Shown here one piece after another: positions 9,513 to 21,019 of a DNA stretch of 64,000 bases; position 1 is the first letter of the stretch; each line of letters begins with the position of its first letter. Position numbers and translations under genes: made by a program. The notes beneath the pieces were generated by a model. The model was not told the origin of the DNA, did not search any database, and worked only from the letters and a program-made list of their open reading frames with translations. Source of the stretch: Thalassia testudinum (Eukaryota; Streptophyta; Magnoliopsida; Alismatales; Hydrocharitaceae); contig JAZHRO010000022.1 in NCBI GenBank assembly GCA_037157565.1, positions 5,084,001 through 5,148,000 on the forward strand. The letters run 5' to 3'.

Positions 9513-11506
9513 AGCTGCGCTGCTGGAGGCGAGGGTGCTGTTAAGTTTAAGGCGTCTGCAGACCAGAGCCGACATCTGAGGACTTCAAGCTCGCGCGCAG
9601 GCATGCAAGCACGCAAACAAGTGCGCGTTGGAGGGCGAAGGGCGCAGAGAGGAGATGTTGTGCACTGTGCTGCGCGAAGGCTGGCGTGAGAGAAGGGAGT
9701 GCACGAAGCAGACGGGTGCGGGCGAAGGGAGTGGGCGAAGCAGACGGACGGGCTGGTGCGGGCGACGCAAGCGGAGACGTGCAGGTGGGTGCACGCACGG
9801 GCGAACAGTGGTAGCGGCGCGCTAGGTGACCGGTAATGTGAGAAGCTCACCGGTCACCCCACTATAGCCACAGTGTTGCGTAGACTCCCGTGAACAGTGG
9901 CTACAGTGGTCGGCCGCGCCGCGCAACTGGGAGCTACAGGTGGTGTGAGTGTGGTCGGCTAGCGGCTGGCACGCGAGGAAGAGGGTCTGCGCTGGCCGGT
10001 TGCGAGCGTGGAGAAGCTCGCAACAGAGCACGCGGAGAGGGAGGCAAGGGTGCCTGCAACTTGTGCGGAGGCTTGCAAGTGCTGGTAGAGGTGCGTGGAA
10101 GTGCTTGGCCGGCCGCTGCAATGACACGTGGTGGCCGGTTGCGGGCGGAAGAGAGCGTGTGACAAAGCGAAGAAGCGAAGGCGGAGGCGGAGAGGGCCTA
10201 CAGACGCGTGCTGGGTGCGAGAGCGCCTGCAGGCTTGCGCGGAATGGCTGGGGCTGCTGCTACTACTGCTACCGCCGCCTTGCCGCTGCTGCTGGAGCTT
10301 TGAGCTTCAAGCTTGAAGCCTGTGCTCCAATGGCTGGAATGCTGGAAACGAAGAAAACAATGAAGAAGGCCACCATGCCCATCAGCTCTTTGAAGAGCCG
10401 GGCAGTGGTGGTCTCACTGTGGTGGGTGTTCACCACAGTGAGGGCTCCTGTCCGCTGAGTGTCTCCGAGGAGGAGGGCCGGGGTGTGGAGGGAGAGGGAG
10501 GAGAGGATGGCCTGGAAGGAGATGGAGTTGCAGGTTCTTTTTTTGAAGTGGACTAGGCTGCTTTCTGAAGGAGAAGCCGTGGCTTTAAATAGAAGATGAA
10601 AGCCATGCACGGCCATGCCTTGGCTGTGCATGGCTCATGCATGGCCTTGGCAGGGAGAGGTCTGCTGCAGCTGCAGGGAGAGGTGAAGCAGGACATGGCG
10701 TGAAGAGAAGTCGATGCTCCATGTAGCCGCAGGGAGAAAGATTTAAAAATCAAAAAGAAATAAAAATGGCGATGGAAATTTGTAAGGAAGCACTTGAGGA
10801 AAAATGTAATTGCGAGGCCATTTTATTTCACTGTCCTCCCCTCTTAATTAAATGCATGCATGCATGTATTTTTTACAAATGCGATTATAGAACCCTAATA
10901 TGCATTGGTAATGCTAGGAAATAGCACAAGAAGGCACTATTGCAGGTGTATTTTTATGGTGCAATCATGGTGGAATGGAGATAAGCGGGCACCTTCCAGT
11001 TGCTGCTAGTCGATGTTGGGCAGCCTAGATGGCGCCACGTGACACCATCTTGGCCGTCCACCTTCTTTCTATTGTAGAGGGTGCCACGGTGCTCAGATCG
11101 ATTTGATTTCCACGCTGTCGGACTGCAATTGTTGCTCAGAATCCATCCATACGATCGGATTTTTCATTCGAAACCTGTAAGGATGTCACATTACCCTCCT
11201 GACCGTTGACCTTCCTCAGACCACATAATGTACTATGGGACCTCGATCTAGATGATCTTGGAGGCGTTAGGCTCCGATCATCATCCTGATTAGATCCGTA
11301 CAGTCAGATCATTCATCCGAGGCCCTAAAATAAATCTCCTTCCCTCCAGCCATAAAAAGAACGTAATTAACCTAAAATATACACAACTACTCTAAATGCA
11401 GAATGATGCATGCAATGCAATATTTATAATATGAAATGCAAATCTAAGCCTAGGAACAGGCGTGAATAGGCATTTTAACCTAATTAAATGTGTCTACATC
11501 AAATAT

Positions 11507-11729
11507 CATTTTGAGTAGATTATTATTCGTTGAATATCCTTATTATGCTCCATTTATTATGGTCATTCATTTCAATTGGAGATTAGCATTGTGAATTCCA
11601 TATTTGCTCCCTACAAACAACCTCGAACTACAAATTAGAATCTAAGTTTATAAATTTAAGTGTTTGACTAGCTATTTGTCAACTGTACTACGACACGTAT
11701 ATTTCCTTGAACTCGACAAAAGTTGTTCA
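11507..11729 (+). repeat. 5' LTR of A, last part
   Basis: Resumes the LTR after the solo-LTR insertion. It matches 39755-39977 of the 3' LTR, e.g. attttgagtagattattatt and aagtgtttgactagct. It ends in TTCA at 11729, six bases before the primer site, as in F and E. Confidence 0.75.
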
Positions 11730-11735
11730 ACATTT

Positions 11736-11753
11736 TAGTGCCGTTATTGTGGA
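11736..11753 (+). promoter_or_regulatory. primer binding site of A (tRNA-Asp-like, decayed)
   Basis: TAGTGCCGTTATTGTGGA is close to the tRNA-Asp-complementary site TGGCGCCGTTGCCGGGGA known from Athila elements. The same site is TGGCACCGTTGCCAAGGA in F and TGGTGCCGTTGTCGGGGA in E. Base changes such as TGG to TAG fit decay. Confidence 0.65.
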
Positions 11754-12900
11754 GCAACGCGTATTTCACTACTAATCTTATCTTTCTTGATTTTTATCTA
11801 AGCACTAACTTGCCCTATTTGCTTTGTTTGTGATTTTGCAAGATGTATCACGAAGAGATCTTCTATTCAAATCAACCACTCCAAGGGAAAGTAAAATCTC
11901 TCTTCTTCCCTAATCAACCTCCTAATCTTAGGAAGATGAAAAGGAAACAAATCAATTAGGATCTACCTACCTTATTTTCTTAGTAATTACCATTTCAATG
12001 TAAGTTTCCTGATTTGCGAATTCAAAATTGATATCTGATTGAAGTTGAGACCATTCTATTTAGAAATCCTTACCTTGATTTCTTGTACCTACTTTGGATT
12101 CACGGGTAATTTTTAATCATCTTGGACTATGCACTTCTTGTTTGAAGTCCAAGGTGTACATTTTGAGATCAAATTAGACTTGGAATAGAACCAATTAGGG
12201 TTTCTACTCTTAGGGTTCTAAAGTGCTTGTTCACATTTCCCTGCATAATAGGAAACATACCTTCCCGCATTTGTGTGCTACCTAGACCCTTGATTGAAAT
12301 GATCTAATCAAGAAAACCCTAAAATTAGGCTTTAATTTCACTTGAACCCTAAAATTTTGGACCTAATAACCTGAGAGTCAATTCAGGGTGATCTTTAGGT
12401 CTTGACCCAGATTTCATTCTCCATCTTTTAGGGCAGGTCATGTGAATTTGGTCTACCTTGTGGACCAATCAACCTCCAAATTAGGTCACAAATTGAATTA
12501 ACTTCTAATCAAGTGAAATCCAAGGCACAAGTTAGTACTAAAATTGGTAGACTTAAGGTCTCAATTCGCACATTCTGGTTTACTTGGAACCACAATGACA
12601 AGGAAGGTCGGGTGGGGAAACCCTGCAACCCATGGGGATGCTCTATCGTGTAGGGGTCTTTACGGGGCTTTCCCTTCCGGGCTACCTAGGTAATTCTTAG
12701 GTGTGTGGATTCTTGATTCAAAGGTATCATCCACCTTGAAACAATCTTAGTCATCTAAAAATCTTTGGGTGCCTTGATTGGGTCCAATTCATATCTAATC
12801 CCTCATCTAGTCTTTAGAGCACATACACAGGAAAAGTCCCTAGGTTGTTGACCTAAAGGCCTCATTAGAATTGATCATCTGTGGGATTTTCTGATATGAT
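11754..12900 (+). other. A leader, non-coding
   Basis: No supportable gene. The first ~880 bp match the leader of F (52734-53592), including shared words such as cacaagt and cctaataacctgagagtca. It lacks the leader block shared by K1, C and H, so A and F use a different leader. Confidence 0.55.
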
Positions 12901-14580
12901 CTAATCAATTTCAATCTGAACCTGAATTTGATTCTACATCCTGATCCACCACCTGATTTGAAAATGCAACCTGACAATTTAGGAAGATTTTTTAGGAAAC
13001 CTGAATCCCAAATGACCATAAAAGAAAAGATGATCGAGGCTGCTTATAGGCATCATGAAGAGTATTACAGAACCTTAGATCCATTTAGGGACATTTAGGT
13101 TAATGTGTCAGAAACATCAACCTTCATTGCAAAGTGTGCTCAACTGATTTTGATAGAAATAACAAATAGTTCAACCTGGGATATTCTCATGACAAGATAC
13201 AGTGAATTAGAGGGATTGCATAACTTTGAGTACCTCTAATGTTTGACAAATCCATTACTTTGGAAAAGGCACCAAGATGATTTTGAGAAACGGGAGGAGA
13301 TGATAAATTTGTTGAAATAGATCATCAATCAAAAATATCCATATATCTCCCCAAAAATTGATGATGCATCTTGGAGTAATACTAAGGATCAATATGATTT
13401 CCCAAAGTCTGGGTTTGAGTATCAAGGTTGTTGTGGACCCCCAACCAAGATGGAATTAGGTTCTAACTATGTGCAGAATGAAACACCTAATCTTGACATG
13501 GGTTGGGAGGATCCAATTGCAGGTGTTTCCGATTGCAAACCAGCCCCAGAAAATCATGAAGCTGGTCCATCAAGCCCAAATTTCCCAGATACCAGTAAGG
13601 ATGAACTTGAATTAGAACATCACGAGGATGTAATTCCTGAACCTTATCCTATTAAGGTAATTCTCAAGAATGTTTCTGATATCCCAATAGCATTGAGCCA
13701 AGATTCTAGTGATGTAATTCCTACATTTAACCTAGAATTTAGATTCGAGCCTATTTGGGATTGATTATGAGGCCCAATATGATGAGAATCAGATTGTGGA
13801 TCTAAACTATGATTCTGGGCCTATGTTTGATGATTACACCTCTCTGATTCCTCAAAGATACAAATCGATTTTTCAGAAGTCACACTGATTTACGATACAG
13901 AAATCGAGGAGTTGGAAGAGTTGGGAATTGATTGGGTCTACTCTAGGATCCAAGAACCAGAGCCTATGTTGAATAAGGACACCCTTTTGAACTCAGATTT
14001 TGAGATTAGGTTAGATCCAAGTCAGGTTGTTGCTTCTTCACATCATGATTCATTCTGTGGTGGAAATCCTAATCTGGAATTAGGTTCAGAGCATAACTTT
14101 CATAAATTCTCCGATGATTTCAAATCTTACTCTGATTTCGGAGAACCTTTGTTTCCTAATGATTACAAGTAAGTTTACGACCTCAGATGATCCATTCTTT
14201 AATTCTGATGCTGATGCCGACGATTTGGACCTCAAAGAAGCCACACTTTCTGATCTGCATTCAAAGCCTTCCAAAACCCGATCTCAACCCCAACCTGCCA
14301 CCAGAATCAACTTCTACTCTGATTCACCTCTCTCTGATCCGGTCGCATATGATTCTTCTCCATCTTTTGATTGAGATTCAGACATTGATCAGACCAAAAA
14401 ACATGTCTTATCCTTCTTTGATCACACCCGTAGGGTTCCTACATCCTCCTCAGAGCCATTTTCTTTTGAGGATCCCTACTCTGACCAGGCTGAGCCAACT
14501 CAGCCAAACCCTAAACTCTCGCTGCCATATCTTTCTGAGTGGCAAAGCATCTAGTGGGCTCTATATCTATTGATTCACAT
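12901..14580 (+). pseudogene. A reading frame: acidic protein of unknown function (degraded)
   Basis: A degraded frame can be read from about 12901 (first ATG at 12964) through 13764 with three in-frame stops. It continues after small frame changes to about 14570. The early part looks helical and moderately charged (IKEKMIEAAYRHHEEYYRTL; CAQLILIEITNSS). From about 13450 it becomes very acidic with repeated Glu/Asp/Pro/Ser/Asn and Phe. No zinc knuckle, protease or polymerase motif is visible. Architecture and position resemble the K1 frame (helical section, then acidic tail), but I see no clear residue match, so common origin is not shown. Product and role unknown. Confidence 0.5.
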
Positions 14581-16283
14581 CCATTAACCTACCAGACTAA
14601 TTGGGTTTGGTCTGCATCATCAGCCTATCGATTTGAATAAGCACCTGGTTGGACCAACCAGGCTATTGATCAAGGTGCTTGTTCTACAAAGTTCTTATGA
14701 TTTGACCACCCCTTTTCCTTGACCACCTTCTGCTCAGCTGAAGGTATTGAATTTAGTACTTAATAAGAGGCAACCCATCATTCCAAAAACCTAAGACCCT
14801 TCTAACCATCTCTTTGAGCTACACTCCTACTTCACTTAAGAGTTCAGATTTAGAACAGCGAATCCACCTTTGATATTCATATTAAAGTTTGAAATCGTCC
14901 GCAACAGTCATCACAATCCATTCACCCACCCTTTTGACCCTGTTCTAGACCTTGAACCAAGTTGACTATATACCCTTCGATTTACAATGAGGACATTGCA
15001 AAACATAGGCATGGGGTGGTGTTAAAGTGCAAACAAATTGGAAATTCAATTCTCTGAGGGATTCTCACAAAAAAATACATATTAAAATAAATGAAGAAAG
15101 GGGGGGAGTTTTGAGAAATGATTGAATATCTTTCTTGAGGAGGAAAAGAGGAGGAAATTCAAATGTAAAAAAGGAGCAAAAATTAGAAAAAAATGAGAAT
15201 CATGGCAATTGATTATGGGATCTACTTAAATTCTAGACCAAATCAAAAGAAAAATTAAGTCTAAAGTGCTAAGAGACAAAGAGATTAGTAATGAGTGTTG
15301 ATCTTAGGCCTCTTGGATCTATTTTAGGGTTTAAACACTCACGTATGCATTATTATACATATTAGTCCTCAAAAGGTTCAGGAAAGTGTGAGGCTGATGT
15401 AGTAGGTCTAAGGCTCAGGGATTTTTCAGCCTTGTTGCCTACCCTTTGGTTTGCAGGACTTGGTAACCTAAGCACCCAAACTAACACGGCAGTCTGATTC
15501 AGTGTGCTTAATAGAAATAATCATGCTAAAAATGTTCTATTCTGTTATGAAAAGCTGTCCTAATATCTAGATTAGGAGCCACTCGACAACACAAGTTGAT
15601 TGGATGAGTTCCCAGTGTGGAGAGGTCGGCAATTCCCCTCAAAGATGCACAATAACATATCATCTCCTCGGTGCTTGTCTCCTAGGATATCTGAATATCC
15701 TATTGGGGGCATGTAAGCACCTTGTGCTAGTTCAGATGCCATGGGCAGCATTATCATGAAATGTCAATTGCCAGGGTTTGGATTTAGCTACAGAATGCCA
15801 TGAGTAGCACTATCCTGAAGTGTTGAAAGCCAAGAGTTCTAGGGGTCACCATGGGCAGTGCTAACCCGAACCATCGAAAGCCAGGGACCTTTCGATGATT
15901 GATGATGGGGACAAGGAATCCGATACAGATCATGTTTAGAGCTAATCCAAGGCTAGATTTAAGGAATAATCAAAAGAAAAGAGATAAAAATCTCCAAATG
16001 AAAAATCTTCTATATTTCTCTTACAAAAAAATTACACTAGCAAACTGAACCTAGACTTACTACGTTCTACGCACAGGTGCTTTAACCACTGGGTTCAACG
16101 AACCTCTAGGAAATTTTTGCAGGCCTTAGAAACCTTTGCAGCAGACCCAGGTTGAAGCTGGTCAAGTCTAGATCTTGATTGATACTTGAGTACCCCTAGG
16201 CCTATATTGGCATTCTGACCTAATTTTTAGAGAAAGGCGCTAGTTCTTTCCATAAAATTTGGCTAACGGACTAGCAAGAGTTA
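14581..16283 (+). other. A 3' non-coding region
   Basis: About 1.7 kb without a gene. It contains caatgaggacattgca (14985-15000) followed by ggcatggggtgg, as in K1 and C, then an A-rich stretch (15060-15210) and a three-unit repeat (15738-15890). Confidence 0.55.
15738..15890 (+). repeat. three diverged tandem units of about 55 bp
   Basis: Units start near 15738, 15796 and 15849. Each reads roughly gccatgggcag, then a ..cta-cctgaa.. core, then gaaagccagg. The arrangement recalls the duplicated unit in the 3' region of K1 and C (tatggctggcaag ... agcccagc), although the sequences differ. Confidence 0.5.
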
Positions 16284-16295
16284 GGCATGGGGGCA
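16284..16295 (+). promoter_or_regulatory. polypurine tract of A
   Basis: aggcatgggggca immediately precedes the LTR start TGATGATAACATC. It is nearly identical to the K1 tract. Confidence 0.7.
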
Positions 16296-17945
16296 TGATG
16301 ATAACATCATCATGAGTCATAACTAGCTTTAATTAATCAAAATCAATTGACAAATGCTCCTACATAATTGCCTAAGAGTCATAATTCCCTGAATATCCAT
16401 TTTTAGAGGAGTGCATTAAAAAAGGGTTAATTCTGCAGTTTTAATAGCGTATCATAAATGCAGAGTAATCATGAGGTTTCCCAAGGGTTAATTGAAGGTC
16501 AAATAAGCACTTATGTCTAATAAGAGGGTTTATACAGACAAAAATGGATTTTCACGCATTTTGAGAACCAAGTTAGACCTAAAACCCTAATTTAAGACCC
16601 ACTTGAATTATAGAGGTTTTGGTCAAGATTAAATTCATCTAAACCTTCTAAAATCAATAGAAAAATATTCTAAGAGGTTTGCCATCTTTGGTTTGACCAT
16701 CTGAACCTATTTTGACTTAGAATAGAGTCTTAGATAGAAAGTTACCCTAATGTGGGTTTCCATACAAGTTATCCAGTCAAACTTGGTCAAAATTAAAATC
16801 CAATTTCACCATCAGATTTCTTGGGTCCAAATTAGGTTTGTACCAAAAGTTGGGTCCAATCAGAGTCCATCTTGACCTATTTTGCATTTTGGTCCATTCA
16901 TACTCTTTCTCTCTCATACATGGCCCTAACTTTCAAAATATTTGCAAATAGCCCATAAGTTTCGCATCTTTATTTTCAAATGGGTCGCTACTGCCATTGG
17001 TGTGAACGCAGCAAGCTCCGTCGAGATTCGAGAGAGGATTTTTCGCTCGATTCTCAATCATCTCCTTCCAAAATTGAAAGGGAGATTCCTTAAGGAATTC
17101 CCTACCAATTGGACCCAACCACGGATCCTGATTCTTTCCCAAAAGCTCATGCGAACATTTTGAAATCATGGGTATCCTATTAGCACAAAGATCTAGAAGC
17201 TCACAAGATTGTTTCAAAGCTGAGAATGCTTCCTTGAGGCCTTGGGCCTACGTCGCATTTTCGTGCTCCTTAGCTCAGTTTGGCCTCACTTCTTCACCAA
17301 AAACCCTCTCTCCGGCCACCTCACCACAACTCCGGCAAGAACCCTCGAAACCCTTTCTTCACCCACTACCATATACTATAGGCAATGGGATCTTCATTAT
17401 CACCTTCCTCTGTGCCTTACAATACTTGCGAGCGCCTCCCTGACCTCATTCTTCCTCGTTGATCCTCCACCAAAGACTTCATCTTCCACGATGTCGGCCA
17501 ATCATAGCCGGTGCCCTCCTGCCCTTTTGTCTGATAAATTTAGTTTTTTTCGCTCCATCTCCCTCTCTACTTCACTTCCCTTTACTTAGACCTTAGGTTT
17601 GACCGTAGTTCATCCTTCTCCCCCACCATTTTCCTCAGCTCTAGCAGAGCTCCAGTGAGGCCAAGAGCTCTCTACACTACACCAATCACTTTGCCGCCAC
17701 TTCCTCAAGCTCTGCCTGATCCATCCACACAAAACCTCTCTTTCAAATCCACCAAACAACCACTTATGACCCTCGCCAAACACACCGATCTTCATACGCA
17801 CTTCTCAACTTTGGACGGCTACTCCACATGCCCATACGGCACGAAACTACCACATCGCCTTTTCATGCTCTAGTGAAGCTCAGAAGCTATCTGATTAGGA
17901 CTTTTGAGCCCATATGTATGTTTGCAGGTCTCGCCGCATCTTTGC
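16296..17945 (+). repeat. 3' LTR of A, first part
   Basis: Begins TGATGATAACATCATCATG, the same start as the F LTR at 49990. It is interrupted after 17945 by element C; TTTGC here pairs with TCTGC at 38919-38923 as a slightly diverged target duplication. Open frames at 16942-17217 and 17168-17873 lie in LTR sequence and have no coding support. Confidence 0.75.
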
Positions 17946-19661
17946 TAATGAACGTGTTTCGCATGGTAGAAATCGGGATTTGGAGGAACCCATCATCATA
18001 GTCGCAAAACTCGTTATCAAATACAATTTTACTGAAACTCCAACGGAGTCCCAGGTTGAACATAGGGAGGTGACATTTACTTTGCTTGAAAATCATGCTT
18101 TGTTTTGTTTCTTTTTGGTATTTTGAGATTTTTGTTTTTCTTTTTGTGCTTTTGAAATAAAAAGACAAGAAAAATAAATTCACAAGAGAGATGGAACAAA
18201 TATGATATAAATCACTCCAATGCTAATTACAATGATCTATGAAAGCATAAAAGAGATAGGGGTGAGAGGAAATCTCCCAAATTGGCTATTCGGTGAGACG
18301 ATGGCACTTGGCGGAAGCTTGGATGAAGGAGTTGAGATGCAGGGCGACAGAGGTGAGATGCAGGACACCGGGTAGAGGAATGCTTCACTAAGGCTCTGGA
18401 ATGGTGGTAAGGAGGCGGAGGTGATCTGCTACCAGAATGGAGGTGGGAGGACGGCTCCAAGGTGACCTATGAAGGTGATGGGATGTGGGACGAATATTTG
18501 GTGGGATAAAGGAATGCTACGCTAATAGGAGGCCTTTGGAGCTTGAGAATAAGCTCTAATGGAACTTTTGTATGCTACTAGAGCTTAGGAGTAGGTGGGA
18601 GTAGAGTAGGTAGAGATGAAGAGGAATGGGGGGTGTAGGGGTGCTTATATAGTGGTGGAATGGAGGTGGTTTGCATGCACGAGCCTTTAGTGACATTTAA
18701 GACGACGCTAAAGACCAGCCAGAGACGCCGCTAAAGCATTCACGCGCCTTGGCTGCTGCTTGGAAGCTTAGCCACAGCTAGCGTAGGGCGCGGCGATCGC
18801 TGGTCGTTGGATCAGGCGTGGACGGCTATGATCTTGAGAGAAAACATGCTCGCCCGCATTTGAAATTTGCACCGCTGGCACGTGCATTGGCAGCCATCAA
18901 ATGATGCATCCCACGATCGAGGCTTGCTCGCAGATCGCATGTACTTTGATTTGAATGTCGTGCCTCGTGCGATTGCGAGGATCGGATGGCGGGTGTTGCT
19001 CCTGGTCGTCTTAAATGCAAGCCCCACATGGAGCACGTGCGATCTAGCGTGCACCCTCACGTCGGTGGGTAGCGTCAGATCGTGCATGGAGAATATCGAC
19101 CGCTCGATCGAGATCGAGCGGCCGTATTTCATCTGGCGCTTTTGTGGGCACGGCGAATTGCGGCTCGAACTCCTGCTCGTTGTTTGTGAGTGCTTGTCTT
19201 TACCATTGCCCCAAAGCGATGCTTTATCGAGTGGAGGCAATGCAGTCGCTTGAACCTTGACCGTTAGGTGAAGATCCAACAGTTGAGGTGAGTCCTTGCT
19301 TGTGGCCGGGCATGATGGCTCATGTGGGGGGTGGCCTGGATGGTGGCACGTGGCGTCATCTGGGATGTCCATCTTCATCTTCTTATAGAGGGTGCTACGG
19401 AGCTCTGATCGGGGTGATTTTTGCGTTGACAGACTACGAACGTCACTCCAGATTCATCCGTATGAATTCTTCATCCGAAACCCGTAAAGATGTCGCACTT
19501 CCTCCTGGCCATGTAAAATGGAAGAATTAATGTACATACTATGCTATTATCCTAAATGCCATGTAATGGATGTTATGCAGTATTTATAACATGATATGCA
19601 ATACTAAGCCTAGGAACTATCGTAAATAAGCATTTTATCATGAATTCATGTGTGTTTATCA
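17946..19661 (-). repeat. 3' LTR of C
   Basis: 1716 bp, matching the split 5' LTR, with an indel of roughly 75 bp near 18845-18925. A minus-strand TATATAAG lies at 18651-18644. Upstream of it on that strand lies a partly paired ctaaag / ctttag sequence (18683-18715). The start TGATAAACACAC is at 19661. Confidence 0.75.
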
Positions 19662-21019
19662 TACCTTAATGCTTACTTTTTGCTAGTCCCTAGCAAAATT
19701 AACCTAAATGCTATGTATAAAAGTAGAATCAGGATTCGATTACTTAGGCAAAATTCATTGATTGCTTTAGAAAATCTCAACACAAGACTTAATTATGAAA
19801 TCTCAATAGTGCCCAGGTGTCTATCAAAATGCAGACCTTCGAAGCCCTAACCTTATTTGAAAAGTGAAGATACACAATTTTTTTTTATTTTTCTTCTTTT
19901 TTAATTTTTTTGAACTTTTGGAATTTGAGAGTTCCGAGATAACTTTTTACGGCTACCTGACCTACCCAAGACTCAAATAGGACTTTAAGTGATAAGCATC
20001 TAGTGAAAAGAGTGAAAGACTCCCTAGGCGGCCATTAAAATGGACTTTGAGTTTCTACGACCCTAGGTGACCTTGCCTAGAGATTTATCTTTTCGAACGG
20101 TAGCTTTCTCCCTACTTTTATTTACGGGGTCAACACAAGGGCGAACCCAGTGTATATCTCCCCAGTTTATTCTACTTCCTCGCTTCTTCCCTAAGTGTTT
20201 TAGGAATTATTGTGCACTTTTGTGAGCTAGGCTCTGACAACTGGCCAATGGGCTGTTACCTACGGCAACTTGCCAACCATACTCGTGCGGTGAAGTGTGG
20301 TTTTGTTTTTTTTTTTTATTTTCTCCTTTTTCTTTTCTTTTTTTTAAGCAGGTGGCTTCCCTGATCTAAGATTTACCTAAAGGCAGTACGAAGAGAATGG
20401 TCTTGTAGCTGGGTTTTGGATAATAGGCCGATGAGCTGCTACCACCGATAACTTGCCAGCCATACCACCCTAGATGGTTCATTAGCCACCAAATTTCCGA
20501 AAAAATCACCGAAAAGTGAGTCAGTGCAAATAGTGTGTAGATGCTTAGGCTTAAAGTCCCCTCAAATCAAAGGGCGGGTTGATAAGTCCTATACTTATCA
20601 CCCCAATTTATTGACCAGTTTAAAATAGAATGACTTAGTGAGGACTCAAGACTAAGTTCACATTCGAGTGGACACCTGGGCTAATTAAGCTCGAAGGTCT
20701 GAAGAGTCTAAGTATTCAGGTCCCAAAGTATCAATTCCTAAGTTTGCAACTCCTAATGCCTAAGTTCTCATTTCCTAATTCTCTCTCTAATTTTTTTTGA
20801 TGAAAAATAGGAAATTACTGTTATGGCTGACAAAAAGATTCATAAGAAATATCCACCCCCCATGCTTAGCTAATGCAATGTCCTCATTGTTAAAAATGAA
20901 AGCATGCAGGAGAGTAGAAGTGGAAGAATAGCACCTGGTTTCTGTGAGATTTTGGTCAGCTCGGAACAGTCTTTACACTTGCTGAGTTTAGTGCCTTCAG
21001 CTAGGCGATGATCAGCCCA
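19662..21019 (-). other. C 3' non-coding region
   Basis: The minus-strand counterpart of the K1 3' region. It holds the motif tgcaatgtcctcattg (20874-20889), the paired tggctggcaag units (about 20222-20290 and 20405-20470) and T-rich tracts (19870-19920, 20305-20345). The purine tract before the LTR has decayed to aagcattaaggta. No gene seen. Confidence 0.55.

Larger units (their letters stand above)
8024..10963 (-). mobile_element. B: solo LTR of another family, rich in simple repeats
   Basis: The unit runs TGAAGTGTGTATAG... to ...TTATGGTGCA and is flanked by perfect ATCAT duplications (8019-8023 and 10964-10968). Orientation is minus, because the gypsy-LTR motif near the 3' end (ttccctgagttcgaccctgg in reverse) lies near 8140 and a TATA-like tatttaaag lies near 10585. 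At 2940 bp it is a long LTR. Inside are about 1 kb of TA-rich repeats and a GC-rich stretch (9520-10450) whose overlapping open frames on both strands look like products of base composition. No second LTR or internal region is present. Confidence 0.65.
6800..11501 (-). mobile_element. solo LTR of the K1 family, with nested insertions
   Basis: On the minus strand this starts TGATGTAGACACATTT at 11501 and follows the K1 LTR (3734 onward) to about 10975. It resumes at about 7700 and ends at 6800. Flanking AATAT duplications (6795-6799 and 11502-11506) mark a clean insertion in A's 5' LTR. No internal region is present, so the element was reduced to one LTR by recombination between its LTRs. Solo LTR B (8024-10963) and about 300 bp of extra sequence with a SINE-like piece lie within it. 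Confidence 0.75.

Noticed and set aside
9269..10631. Several overlapping Ala/Arg/Ser-rich open frames on both strands
   Set aside because: They lie in the GC-rich part of solo LTR B, overlap each other on both strands and have low-complexity products; base composition explains them.
18812..19378. 188-codon minus-strand frame and a 128-codon plus-strand frame
   Set aside because: Both lie inside C's 3' LTR, overlap each other and are not kept in the other LTR copy (28765-29255 gives different products).
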